Numbered from the stretch's first letter, positions 8,655 to 17,183 are shown. The stretch is DNA of 64,000 nucleotides from Rhizobium oryzicola (GCF_030504645.1 NZ_JAUKWQ010000001.1:930001-994000); one strand, 5' to 3'. A program made the numbers and translations. Notes: generated from the letters alone by a model not told the origin.

Positions 8655-9823
8655 TCCGCCAGCCCGTCCGTATCATCGGCGGCCAGATAGGGGGCCACCA
8701 TCTGCAACAGCTTCTGCATGAAGCGATTGGTATGGCGGAAATACATGGCATTCGGGGTGAGGCTGCTGCCGAGGCGGACCTTGTTCTTGTAATAGGCCTG
8801 ACCGCTTTGATAGCGGGTCAGCCCATGTGCCAGGCAGTATTCGATATTGGTGAACCAGCTCAGATAGTAGAGATTGTAGGGGCGTCCCTTTTCCGCATCC
8901 ATGCAGAAGAACTTGTCGACCAGTGTTTCACCATTGTGAACCATCAGGTTGGCAGCCAGCAGATCATCGCCCACGAAATACATGGTGCAGAAAGAACGGC
9001 CCGGCATGTTTTTCAGAATGCCGTCGAAATAGGCCGGTGTCAGTTCCTCGAACTGCCATTCGCTGCGCGTGCGTGTATCGAGGTAAAGTTCGATGATGCG
9101 CGGCAAGAGATCGCCGAAATCGCTGCGGTATTCCACGCGCACCTTGTCGCGCACCTTCAGCTTGCGGCGCATGTCCTTGCGGGTGCCGGAGGAGAGACGG
9201 GCGAAATATTCATCCATCGAGGCAAAGTCGATGTCCATCCAGGCGGTCGGCATGCCGCCGAGCTCTGCATAGCGATGGGCGGCGACCACCTCTGCCAGCG
9301 CCGGCGCCAAAGGCTGCGGAATATCCTTCAGCGCGTTCAGAACGCATTTGCGGGACTTGGCAAAAGTTTCGAAGGCCGTCAGCAGCGTTTCCAGCAGGAG
9401 AGGGCGCATCGCATCCGGTACATCGGTGCGGAAGCCGAGGCTTCCGGTTTCCGTGCAGGGCGAACCGAGGCAGGCGAGCGGAAAGGTCAGGAATTTCGAC
9501 CAGTAGCGGCGCATCTTGGCAATCGCATCGCGCAGGCCGCCGGGATCGAGCGTCGTCTCCAGCGCGTATTGCGACAGGAAGGCGGGCATGGCTGCCACCA
9601 CGTCGCCATCGGCGCGCGCCACCACATAGGCCCATTCGAAGCCGGCAATGCCGGCCTTCTCCACGGTCAGCAGATAGTCGTAGGCTTCCGGCTCGCCGGG
9701 AAAGCAGGCATCCCATGCGGCGCGTCCGATCGCGGTGATCGAGGAAAAAACTTCGCCCTCCAGCGCGGCATTCAGGCGAATGTCCTGCTGGGTATAGGCG
9801 TGTTCAAGCGCTGTTCCGGGCAT
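8651..9823 (-). CDS. GNAT/FemAB-like acyl- or aminoacyl-transferase
   Basis: 390 residues. The C-terminal half has the BioF2-like/CelD-type acetyltransferase pattern: SGTRKDMRRKLKVRDK, then a GRSFCTMYFVGDDLLAANLM strand pair, DKFFCMD, and NLYYLSWFTNIEYCLAHGL with YQSGQAYYKNKVRLGSSL near the end. Such double-GNAT proteins move acyl or aminoacyl groups onto amines or lipid-linked intermediates. It overlaps the next upstream gene by 20 bases and the downstream EamA-like gene by 4, so coexpression is near certain. The donor and acceptor are unknown. Confidence 0.78.
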   Translation of the reverse strand: MPGTALEHAYTQQDIRLNAALEGEVFSSITAIGRAAWDACFPGEPEAYDYLLTVEKAGIAGFEWAYVVARADGDVVAAMPAFLSQYALETTLDPGGLRDAIAKMRRYWSKFLTFPLACLGSPCTETGSLGFRTDVPDAMRPLLLETLLTAFETFAKSRKCVLNALKDIPQPLAPALAEVVAAHRYAELGGMPTAWMDIDFASMDEYFARLSSGTRKDMRRKLKVRDKVRVEYRSDFGDLLPRIIELYLDTRTRSEWQFEELTPAYFDGILKNMPGRSFCTMYFVGDDLLAANLMVHNGETLVDKFFCMDAEKGRPYNLYYLSWFTNIEYCLAHGLTRYQSGQAYYKNKVRLGSSLTPNAMYFRHTNRFMQKLLQMVAPYLAADDTDGLAE

Positions 9824-10619
9824 CGTGCTTCTCGAAGAAATCTGCGGTCAGATCGGCAACATGCCGATGCTGACGGTCTACATGAATCATGTGGTAGCTG
9901 TCTTTGAGCCAGTGCAACTGTTTCGCTCCGCCCAAATGCTCAGCAATATAGCGGGCATGGCGCGGGCTGCTGACGTCATCTTCCTCGGAGTGGACGATGA
10001 GGGTCGGCGTCGTCACCTGCGGCAGGCGCTGTTTCAGCGCGTGGCCCATGCGCTCCATCTCGACAAGGCCGCGGCCGGGAAAGGTTTCCAGCACGCCCTC
10101 ATTGCTCATCTTGGCGACCATGGCACGGATACGCTCGTCCTTGATGCCCATCGCAGCGGTTTCCTTGAAGTTCAGCCGGTCAAGGAAAGGGATCTTGGAG
10201 AGGAAGCGGATGCCGCGCGACATCATCACGTAATGGCGGGGCATGCTCCAGCCGTCATAATGGAAGCAGGGTGAATAAAGCGCCGAGGCCTGGATGAGGT
10301 AAGGCTGGCGGTCGGATGCCATCAGCCCCAGCTTGCCGCCGGCGCAGATGCCTGCGGTGAAGACGGTATCCACATGGGCGCGAAATTCCTCCGCAGCCTG
10401 TTCCACGCTGTCCAGCCAATCCTGCCAGCGCGTACGACGCAGCGTTGCCGCATCCTTGCCGTGACCGGCAAGGAGCGGCGCATAGACGCTGTAACCGCGT
10501 TTCACGAACTGACGTGCCACCAGGCGCATTTCTGCGGGTGCCCCGGTCAGTCCGTGGATCAAGAGCACGCCGCGTCCGTTCTTGCCCTCCTCATGGAAGG
10601 CGAGGCGATCAAGCTTCAT
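9804..10619 (-). CDS. Alpha/beta hydrolase with apparent Cys nucleophile
   Basis: 271 residues, esterase/monoacylglycerol-lipase-like. The oxyanion region is LLIHGLTGAPAEM. The nucleophile elbow reads GICAGG, that is G-x-C-x-G, where most relatives have Ser. A candidate acid lies in VHSEEDDVSS and the His in DSYHMIHVDRQ. A Cys elbow recalls dienelactone hydrolase and some acyltransferases, so it may act on a thioester or transfer an acyl group. It overlaps the desaturase gene (10609-10619) and the GNAT gene, in the middle of the eight-gene operon. Confidence 0.82.
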   Translation of the reverse strand: MKLDRLAFHEEGKNGRGVLLIHGLTGAPAEMRLVARQFVKRGYSVYAPLLAGHGKDAATLRRTRWQDWLDSVEQAAEEFRAHVDTVFTAGICAGGKLGLMASDRQPYLIQASALYSPCFHYDGWSMPRHYVMMSRGIRFLSKIPFLDRLNFKETAAMGIKDERIRAMVAKMSNEGVLETFPGRGLVEMERMGHALKQRLPQVTTPTLIVHSEEDDVSSPRHARYIAEHLGGAKQLHWLKDSYHMIHVDRQHRHVADLTADFFEKHDARNSA

Positions 10620-11481
10620 GGGGGTTCACGTCCCGCCAGTTTTCCGGTGCCATGAAGCCAAGCGCATGGCAGGTGCTGATCACATGCGTGCCGGCGGCCT
10701 GCTGCTCGTCCTTGATGCGCTCATGCAGGGCCTGCAACTCCGTCCAGTGTGTCTTCGGGCGGTAGTGATGCTCCGCATGGTAGCCGTTCTGGAACCACAG
10801 CCAGTTGTAGAAGCGCTTGTAGCTGCTGACACCCCAGGCGATCGGCTCATCCGGGTCGCCATGCAGGTGCTCGTAATAGCCGTTCAGCGAAGAGAGGCAG
10901 TTGCCGATGTAATAGAAGGGCACGAAGAACAGCACGGCCTTCCAGTCATAGAGCAAGGCAATTGCGACCACCGCGATGAAGATGAACAGTTCCATACGGC
11001 CCCAGTTCGCATCGAACGGGCGGCGCTTGGCAATCGCGCGGTGGATGTCGCCGATATCGTCCCGGAAGAAGCTCAGGAACGTGTAGGAGAACACGTTTTC
11101 CGGCTGGCCGTTCTTGCCATGCTTATAGATCGACAAGGGGTCGATCGTGTTGCCGTCTGCATCCGGGCGGTCGCTATTGCCGGAGTGATGGCGCATATGC
11201 ACCCAGTGGTAATAGGTCTGGGAGAAGCCGATCGCCAAAGATTCCAGAAGGCTGAAGCCGTAGTTCATCCAGCGTTTGGTGAAATAGGGCGTGTGGATGA
11301 AGTTGTGCGAAATGCTGTTGATGTTCCAGGAGATGGAAATCGCATAGATCGCGCCGAGCGCAGCCGACAGCCACAGCGGACGGCTTTCGAAGCCGACGAT
11401 CAGGTAGATGTTGAAGGCGAAATGCGCCACCGCTGCCAGAACGGGCACAATGTCCCATTTCGTATAAGCGAGGATTTTCAT
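10609..11481 (-). CDS. Membrane fatty-acid desaturase/hydroxylase family protein
   Basis: 290 residues with the three His boxes of the di-iron membrane superfamily: HNFIHTPYF, HWVHMRHHSGN and HAEHHYRP. Hydrophobic spans flank the boxes. Members introduce double bonds or hydroxyl groups into acyl chains or other lipids; rhizobial ornithine-lipid hydroxylases belong to the same broad superfamily. The ATG overlaps the stop of the upstream EamA-like gene (ATGA at 11478-11481). In context it probably modifies an acyl chain or head group in the product of this operon. Confidence 0.87.
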   Translation of the reverse strand: MKILAYTKWDIVPVLAAVAHFAFNIYLIVGFESRPLWLSAALGAIYAISISWNINSISHNFIHTPYFTKRWMNYGFSLLESLAIGFSQTYYHWVHMRHHSGNSDRPDADGNTIDPLSIYKHGKNGQPENVFSYTFLSFFRDDIGDIHRAIAKRRPFDANWGRMELFIFIAVVAIALLYDWKAVLFFVPFYYIGNCLSSLNGYYEHLHGDPDEPIAWGVSSYKRFYNWLWFQNGYHAEHHYRPKTHWTELQALHERIKDEQQAAGTHVISTCHALGFMAPENWRDVNPHEA

Positions 11482-11831
11482 AATCCAGTCACTCCCACGC
11501 AGACCACGCCGGCAGTCACGAGAAAGATGCCGAGAGCGTGGCGAAGGTTGATGGTTTCGTTAAAGAAGGCGGCGCCCGCGACCGCAATCGCGACATAGCT
11601 CAGCGCCATGATGGGAAAGGCAATGGAAAGGGGCGCCGTCTGCAGCACACGGCTCCAGGCGACGAGTTCCACGAACCAGAACACCATGCCAAGCCCGGCA
11701 ATCGGGTTCAGCACGGAGCGGATACCGCTATGGGTCGTGGCCGCATGCTTGAAGCACACTTCGCGACCGGTTTCAGTCAGCACACAAAAGGCGATCAGCC
11801 CCAGCATGGAGAGGCTCAGAGCGTCGCTCAT
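11478..11831 (-). CDS. Small 4-TM EamA/SMR-like membrane protein, subunit B
   Basis: 117 residues and four predicted helices, with APLSIAFPIMALSYVAIAVAGAAFFNE, matching the half-size DMT pattern of subunit A (AFPLSAVSYLLI...FGE). ATGA overlaps join it to the arginase-like gene upstream and the desaturase downstream. Two non-identical half-size subunits in one operon suggest a heterodimer, as in ArnE/ArnF and several paired SMR pumps. It probably moves the operon's lipid or amine product across the inner membrane. Confidence 0.8.
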   Translation of the reverse strand: MSDALSLSMLGLIAFCVLTETGREVCFKHAATTHSGIRSVLNPIAGLGMVFWFVELVAWSRVLQTAPLSIAFPIMALSYVAIAVAGAAFFNETINLRHALGIFLVTAGVVCVGVTGL

Positions 11832-12781
11832 TGCATCTGCTCCGCCAGAACTTCCAACAACGCATGATTGGCTGCGCTGTTGATGTTGCGGGTCTCGTCC
11901 CTGTCCGGGGCGGAAAGCGGCTGATCGAGCAGGATCTCGCCGTGCTTCAAGGCCCGCGTCAGAAGATTGCCACCATAGTTGGGGCGCGAATAATCACCCG
12001 TCACGTCCGCGCCAATGATGCGGTGGCGTGATCCGATCTGTGTGATGAGATCCAGCACATAGGGCATCTGCATCATGCCCTGATCCCAGTTGGTCAGCGC
12101 GTCGCAGCGGGCCAGTGCATCCTTGTCCACGGTGATATAGACGGATTCCGTCTCGATGCTGTCCAGCAGCCGCTCGATGAAGTTCTGCTCGCCCATTTCG
12201 GAAATGCAGCGCCAGTGCAGGGCGTTCGCCTTCTGCTCATAGCTTGCGCCGGTACCATACTGTGCCTTCACCCGGCTTGGTGCATGGGCGTAAGGGAAGA
12301 GCTGCAGGCGCTCGCCGCGCAGCAGATCGAGATTGGCGCCCTTGCGTTCCGGCGACGTCAGATCGTCGCTGCACACGCCGAGTGTCACGACACGTGCGAC
12401 CTGCGGATGCGCCAGCGCCCGGTTGACCCAGGAGCCGCAATGCATGCCATCGGAGAAATGCACCCAGTCGGGATGGTTGTCGATGTGAACGACAGTCACC
12501 GGACCCGTCTGGTCTTCCAGGGCAATCGAGAGAAGCAGCGCCGAAATATGATGAAAATCACCCGACCCCATGAAGGTCAGGCGCCGTTTCCCGCGCGACA
12601 GGCTGCGGGAGCGGCTGAGGCTGCGGTACAGATCGTCCAGCGCCGCCTGCTTGCCCCAGAGGCGAACAGCGCGGCCGCTTTCCTTTTCATGCAGTTCGTG
12701 CGCACCCGCCATCATGCAGGAGCGCACGAATTCGGATTGCAACTCCAACGCATCATCGAGATGAAGAAGAAGGAGTTGCAA
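11828..12781 (-). CDS. Arginase/agmatinase/deacetylase-fold hydrolase
   Basis: 317 residues. Motifs parallel the ureohydrolase metal site: GSGDFHHIS (for GGDHS), HIDNHPDW (the D-x-H-x-D motif) and ITVDKDAL (for S-x-D-x-D). The dimanganese ligands therefore look present, but the surroundings differ from arginase and agmatinase, so the substrate may be another guanidine, amidine or amide. A 4-base overlap with the EamA-like gene and a 4-base gap to the aminotransferase place it firmly in the operon. Whether it yields ornithine, putrescine or something new is open. Confidence 0.78.
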   Translation of the reverse strand: MQLLLLHLDDALELQSEFVRSCMMAGAHELHEKESGRAVRLWGKQAALDDLYRSLSRSRSLSRGKRRLTFMGSGDFHHISALLLSIALEDQTGPVTVVHIDNHPDWVHFSDGMHCGSWVNRALAHPQVARVVTLGVCSDDLTSPERKGANLDLLRGERLQLFPYAHAPSRVKAQYGTGASYEQKANALHWRCISEMGEQNFIERLLDSIETESVYITVDKDALARCDALTNWDQGMMQMPYVLDLITQIGSRHRIIGADVTGDYSRPNYGGNLLTRALKHGEILLDQPLSAPDRDETRNINSAANHALLEVLAEQMQ

Positions 12782-12785
12782 CGGC

Positions 12786-14195
12786 TTATCTCCGCTCGGC
12801 GCGCGTCAGCAGCTGGTCGAGCAGGTTGAGAGCCAGATCGATTTCCGAATGGGAAATCATCAGGTTCGGCGCCAGCGTGATGACGTTTTTGTGGTAGCCG
12901 CCGACATCGAGCACGAGGCCGTGCTTCTTGCCGTCGACCAGCATGTCGCCCTTCATGCCTTCGTCAGACATCCAGTCGAGCGTGGCCTTGTCCGGCGTGA
13001 AGCCGTCTTCCTTGCAGATTTCCATGCGCAGCGCGAGACCGAGGCCATCGACGTCGCCGACGATCGGGTGACGCTTCTGCAGCTCTTTCAGGCCGTCCAG
13101 GAAGCGTGCGCCCTTTTCCATGACGGTGGCGCCAAAATCGTTCTCGCTGACCATCTTCAGGGTCTCGAGTGCGACGGCGGTACCCATCGGGTTGGACGCA
13201 AAGGTGGAGTGCGTGGAGCCGGGCGGGAAGATCGTCGGGTTGATCATTTCCTCGCGGGCCCAGATGCCGGACAGCGGGTTCAGACCATTGGTGATTGCCT
13301 TGCCGAACACCAGCACGTCAGGCGAGATGCCGAAATGCTCGACCGACCACAGCTTGCCGGTCCGGTAGACGCCCATCTGGATTTCATCGACGACGAGCAG
13401 GATGCCGTGATCGTCGAGGATCTTCTTGAGGCCGGTGAAGAAGTTCATCGGCGGAATGACGTAGCCGCCCGTGCCCTGAATCGGCTCGATGTAGAAAGCG
13501 GCATATTCAGACTTGCCGGCCTTCGGATCCCAGACGCCGTTATATTCGCTCTCGAACAGGCGGGCGAACTTCTGCACGCAGTATTCGCCGTATTCTTCCT
13601 TCGACATGCCCTTCGGGCCGCGGAAGTGGTAGGGGAATTCGATGAACTGCGCGCGCTCGCCGAAATGGCCGTAGCGGCGACGGTAACGGTAGCTGGACGT
13701 GATGGAGGTCGCACCCAGCGTGCGTCCGTGATAGCCGCCTTCGAAGGCGAACATCAGGCTCTTGCCGCCGGTATAGTTGCGCACCAGCTTCAGCGAGTCT
13801 TCGATGGCCTGCGAGCCGCCGACGTTGAAGTGAACGCGGCCCTTGTAGCCGAACTTGGCTTCCGCATCGCGAGCGATGAGCGCTGCAAGCTCGACCTTTT
13901 CGCGGTGCAGGTACTGGGAGGCGACCTGCGGCAGGCGGTCCAGCTGGCGATGAGCGGCGTTGTTCAGGCGCTCGTTGCGGTAACCGAAATTGACGGCCGA
14001 ATACCACATCTGAAGATCGAGGAAGGGCGTGCCCGTGCTGTCATAGACATAGGAGCCTTCGCAGGTTTCGAAGAACTTCGGGTGGTCGGTGTAGTGAACG
14101 GTATCGCCATGGGAGCAATAGGTCTGCTCCAGAGCGCGAAGTTCATCCTCGCTCGCGACAGCGGGGGCTTCGGCAAGCTTCAGCGTTGCAGGCAT
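12786..14195 (-). CDS. Class III (PLP) aminotransferase
   Basis: 469 residues of fold-type I aminotransferase, ornithine/GABA/diaminobutyrate group. Visible motifs are NVGGSQAIEDSLK, FEGGYHGRTLGAT, YIEPIQGTGGY, VVDEIQMGVYRTG and the PLP-lysine segment FGKAITNG, then PGSTHSTFASNPMG. The N-terminal extension to about residue 25 is unusual. It sits second in the eight-gene operon after the HAD phosphatase. The substrate is probably an omega-amine such as ornithine, a diamine or a beta/gamma-amino acid; context with an arginase-like enzyme favours a basic amine. Confidence 0.88.
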   Translation of the reverse strand: MPATLKLAEAPAVASEDELRALEQTYCSHGDTVHYTDHPKFFETCEGSYVYDSTGTPFLDLQMWYSAVNFGYRNERLNNAAHRQLDRLPQVASQYLHREKVELAALIARDAEAKFGYKGRVHFNVGGSQAIEDSLKLVRNYTGGKSLMFAFEGGYHGRTLGATSITSSYRYRRRYGHFGERAQFIEFPYHFRGPKGMSKEEYGEYCVQKFARLFESEYNGVWDPKAGKSEYAAFYIEPIQGTGGYVIPPMNFFTGLKKILDDHGILLVVDEIQMGVYRTGKLWSVEHFGISPDVLVFGKAITNGLNPLSGIWAREEMINPTIFPPGSTHSTFASNPMGTAVALETLKMVSENDFGATVMEKGARFLDGLKELQKRHPIVGDVDGLGLALRMEICKEDGFTPDKATLDWMSDEGMKGDMLVDGKKHGLVLDVGGYHKNVITLAPNLMISHSEIDLALNLLDQLLTRAERR

Positions 14196-14209
14196 GTGTT
14201 TCCTCTTTC

Positions 14210-14896
14210 TCAGGCAGTTTTTGTAACCGCGCGCGCTTCCACGGGCCGCGGTTCATTCCGGGTCAGCATCCGGACGGTCGAAAGGACCTCGTTAAATCCG
14301 GTATAGGCCACGAACGGGATGCGATTTTCTTCGCAATAGGTGATGAGCGTCGCCTTGGCGAAGACGAGTTGTGCTTCATGCGACACGCAGAAGTCGCTGC
14401 GGCTGTCGCCGACATAGATGTGCTCGCCGCTATAGGCGCCGAGTACGCGGCACTTGCAGACGCCCGATGCGGGCGTGCAGCCTTCGCTGGCATAGGGGAA
14501 GGCGAGATCGAAACGGGCTTCGCCGCCTTCCACCGTGCGCATCATGCGGTTTGCAATGATTTCAACGCCGGTGATGCCGTGATTGGCCAGAATGCGGCGG
14601 ATGAAATAGTCGACGCCATCGCTGACGATGGTGATGCCGATCTGCTTCTCGTCGCAGAATTTCTTGAATGCGAGGAATCCCTGGTCGATCTCGATGGTAT
14701 CGAGAAAGGCGTCCAGCTCTTCAATGTCGGCGCGCAGAAGCTTCACCTGCGCCTTCATGCACTGGCGGGAATTGATCTCGCCGCGCTCCCAGCGTGCTTC
14801 GACATCGTGCCATTCCGGCAGAGCAAAGCGGTCCAGAACCAGATCGGTCACATCTTCCTTGGAGATGGTGCCGTCAAAATCACAGAACGCTTTCAT
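14210..14896 (-). CDS. HAD-IB phosphatase, MtnX-like
   Basis: 228 residues. HAD motif I is FCDFDGTISKED, motif II IVSDGVDYF, and the late motifs lie in HIYVGDSRSDFCVS. The overall plan resembles MtnX (diketo-methylthio-phosphopentane phosphatase) and phosphoserine-phosphatase-like enzymes. A Cys pair in GVCKCRVLG could bind metal. It is the first gene of the operon. The ATG at 14896 is preceded by GAGGGG (14905-14910) with 8-base spacing; that ribosome site can be paired into a hairpin, hinting at translational control. No methionine-salvage partner gene is nearby, so the substrate is uncertain. Confidence 0.82.
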   Translation of the reverse strand: MKAFCDFDGTISKEDVTDLVLDRFALPEWHDVEARWERGEINSRQCMKAQVKLLRADIEELDAFLDTIEIDQGFLAFKKFCDEKQIGITIVSDGVDYFIRRILANHGITGVEIIANRMMRTVEGGEARFDLAFPYASEGCTPASGVCKCRVLGAYSGEHIYVGDSRSDFCVSHEAQLVFAKATLITYCEENRIPFVAYTGFNEVLSTVRMLTRNEPRPVEARAVTKTA

Positions 14897-14903
14897 CAAG
14901 AAG

Positions 14904-14928
14904 ACCCCTCATTACGTTAACGAGGGGT
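14904..14928 (-). promoter_or_regulatory. Hairpin able to sequester the first ribosome site of the eight-gene operon
   Basis: On the minus strand ACCCCTC (14928-14922) can pair with GAGGGGT (14910-14904) across an 11-base loop that includes GTTAAC. The 3' arm contains the Shine-Dalgarno GAGGGG of the HAD phosphatase. This is the geometry of an RNA switch or thermosensor; the 7-bp match could also be fortuitous. Confidence 0.5.
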
Positions 14929-15012
14929 TTATGCCTGTGTCCTGATGGGAGGATTAGGTGAAACTGAAGCCAAACTGAATTGCCGAATTTTCTTGTGGAC
15001 CGCCCGTTCGTC

Positions 15013-16395
15013 CTAAGATGATACGACTTCCGCGGGGGTGGGCGGAATATCCAAGTCTACGCGAAGGCCGTTCCCCCAGGGCGAGCTTCCCAAGCTGATC
15101 TGGATCGAAAGGCGTTCGGCAATGCCCGCGACGATCGCAAGTCCAAGGCCGGTGCCCTGACGGTCCATATCCAGTCGGTGAAATTGCTGGAACACGGCGG
15201 CCCGGTGTTCCGGGGCGATCCCGGGCCCGGCATCGCAGACGGAGAGCCTGAAATGGCCCCCGCCATGGTCCTCGATACTGAGCTGGAGCCGACTGCCATC
15301 CGGCGAATATTTGATGGCATTGTCGACGATATTGTCCAGCAGCATGCGCAAAAGCATGCCGTCGCTTTCCACTGTGGCGTCTTCGTCGCCCACCAGTTCC
15401 ACCTGAAAATTGCGGCTCGTCAGCAGCATGCCGAAATCGGCAACGCAGGAGGCCGCGATATTGTGCAGGTTGATTTCTTCCAGACGCAAGGCCTGATGGC
15501 TGACACGCGCCAGGTTGAGCATCTGTTCGATGAGATGCATGGCGCGGTCGTTGCTCGCTACCAGATCGCGCATCAAGGCACGGCGCTCGTCTTCCGTATC
15601 GGCCTTATCCAGCATTTGCAGCAAGAGCTTGATGCCGGCCTGCGGCGTGCGCAACTGATGCGCGGCGAGATCGGAAAAGCGGCGCTCCAACGTCAACGAC
15701 ATCTTCAGCTTTTCGAGAAACTGGTTGAGCGAGGCTGCAAGCGGCACCAGATCGCGCGGCAGGTCTTCCTTCGGCAGCGGCGTCAGGTCATCGGGGCTGC
15801 GCGAGCGTATCTGGCGAACGAGATCGCCGATGTGGCTCAGCCCATTGTTGATCACGACCCAGATCAGACCTGCGACTGCGGGGATGAGGACGCCGAGCGG
15901 CAGGAACAGGTTGAGGAGGATGTTCTCGACCAGATCCTCGCGCAACTCGATGTCTTCCGCCACCTCAATGACGATGTCGTTGTCAGGGATCGGCAGCGAA
16001 TAAACGCGCGACAGGTCACCATCGTAGGTGAAGTTCGAAAAGCCGGGATGAAACTTCGGGACCGATTCGGGAAAAGCATTGCTGCTGACGAATTTGAGCT
16101 TGCTGCCTTTCCACACGCGGAAGGAATGCGCTTCTGCATAATCGGCTGCATCTTCGTTGAGCGCCAGCTGGTCATCCATATCGAGATCCGGCACCTGGAT
16201 GGTGTGCGCCGTTCTGGATCGCGTCAGCGGGCGTTCGAGAAGCGCCCAGAGAACATTGGCATCGTTGAGCAGTTGCGCGTCGTAGATCGTGTTGATTTCG
16301 CGCGTGGCGCTTCGATAAGCAAACAGGCCCACGAGGCCGATCGTGATGATCAGCGTTGGCAGGATGCGCAGGAAAAGTCGTTGGGAGAGCGTCAA
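15013..16395 (-). CDS. Sensor histidine kinase (TctE/QseC-like)
   Basis: 460 residues. Membrane helices lie near residues 9-27 and 160-183, flanking a periplasmic domain of about 130 residues. A HAMP-like linker follows. The phospho-acceptor is His246 in AAHQLRTPQAG, the N box is NIVDNAIKYS and the G boxes are DAGPGIAPE and GTGLGLAIV. HQLRTP rather than HELRTP is common in TctE-type kinases. The partner regulator gene lies just upstream (6-base gap). The stimulus is unknown; TctE relatives sense carboxylates, but no tricarboxylate transporter is in the window. Confidence 0.92.
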   Translation of the reverse strand: MTLSQRLFLRILPTLIITIGLVGLFAYRSATREINTIYDAQLLNDANVLWALLERPLTRSRTAHTIQVPDLDMDDQLALNEDAADYAEAHSFRVWKGSKLKFVSSNAFPESVPKFHPGFSNFTYDGDLSRVYSLPIPDNDIVIEVAEDIELREDLVENILLNLFLPLGVLIPAVAGLIWVVINNGLSHIGDLVRQIRSRSPDDLTPLPKEDLPRDLVPLAASLNQFLEKLKMSLTLERRFSDLAAHQLRTPQAGIKLLLQMLDKADTEDERRALMRDLVASNDRAMHLIEQMLNLARVSHQALRLEEINLHNIAASCVADFGMLLTSRNFQVELVGDEDATVESDGMLLRMLLDNIVDNAIKYSPDGSRLQLSIEDHGGGHFRLSVCDAGPGIAPEHRAAVFQQFHRLDMDRQGTGLGLAIVAGIAERLSIQISLGSSPWGNGLRVDLDIPPTPAEVVSS

Positions 16396-16401
16396 GACCG
16401 T

Positions 16402-17058
16402 CTACCGCTCGATCATGTAGCCGACACCCCGGATCGACTTGATGAAATCCGTTCCGAGCTTCTTGCGCAGATTGTAGACTGCCACCTCGATCGTGTTACT
16501 CTCCTTCATCGCTTCGGTGTCGTAGAGCGCATATTCGATATCGCTCTTGGTCACGTAACGGCCACTGCGCTCCATCAGAAGCCGCAGCAGGTGAAACTCC
16601 TTCGAAGGCATGTGCAATTGCTGGCCGTTCTGGCGCACAACCATGGCGGCGGGGTCAAGCTCCACGCTGCCGCATTTGAGGGTGGTTTCCGTGCGACCTT
16701 CCCGGCGGCGCACCAGTGCGCGAACGCGGGCGAACAGCTCATCAAGATCGAAGGGCTTGACCAGATAATCATCGGCCCCTTCGTCCAGCCCCTCGACGCG
16801 GCTTTTGACGCTATCAAGGGCTGTCAGCATCAGGATTGGCAGCTTGTCACCGCGCAGTCGGATAGCGCGTACAATATCGAAGCCGCTCATTTTCGGAAGG
16901 TTCACATCCAGAATGGCGAGCGCATAATCGTTGTCACGTGTGGCCGAAAGGCCTGCCTCACCCTCTCTAAACCAGTCTACGCCATAGGCATGCTTCTCGA
17001 ATGCCTTTTTCAGCGAAGAACCCAGGATCTGATCGTCTTCCACCAGTAATATGCGCAA
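16402..17058 (-). CDS. OmpR/PhoB-family response regulator
   Basis: 218 residues: a receiver domain with acidic pocket ED (7-8), phospho-acceptor Asp51 in LAILDVNLPKMSG, conserved Thr in MLTALD and Lys in YLVKPFD, then a winged-helix domain with RYVTKSDIEYALYD and SNTIEVAVYNLRKKLG. It controls transcription and is phosphorylated by the kinase encoded downstream, with which it forms an operon. The targets are unknown; the neighbouring lipoprotein gene downstream on the same genomic side is a reasonable candidate only by position. Confidence 0.93.
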   Translation of the reverse strand: MRILLVEDDQILGSSLKKAFEKHAYGVDWFREGEAGLSATRDNDYALAILDVNLPKMSGFDIVRAIRLRGDKLPILMLTALDSVKSRVEGLDEGADDYLVKPFDLDELFARVRALVRRREGRTETTLKCGSVELDPAAMVVRQNGQQLHMPSKEFHLLRLLMERSGRYVTKSDIEYALYDTEAMKESNTIEVAVYNLRKKLGTDFIKSIRGVGYMIER

Positions 17059-17140
17059 TTCCGTTCCTCACAGGATGAACGCTGGACAGGGGAGCGCAAT
17101 TGCCGGGAAAAGTAAATGGCTTGCCTGTTCTCCAACGCAA

Positions 17141-17162
17141 TGCGGCGCCCGTAGGCGCCGCA
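17141..17162. terminator. GC-rich 9-bp hairpin between regulator and lipoprotein genes
   Basis: TGCGGCGCC and GGCGCCGCA enclose a 4-base loop (CGTA). It lies just past the stop of the minus-strand lipoprotein gene. No T-run follows on either strand, so it may be a processing or Rho-assisted terminator. Confidence 0.4.
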
Positions 17163-17183
17163 AGATCCACTGACAAAGTGCTG

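Noticed and set aside
12849-14306. A 485-codon plus-strand ORF over the aminotransferase
   Set aside because: Shadow of the aminotransferase; composition is typical of antisense translation.
15178-17049. A 623-codon plus-strand ORF over the two-component genes
   Set aside because: It is antisense to a histidine kinase and response regulator with full motifs; its His/Gln/Arg-rich translation is the usual high-GC shadow pattern.
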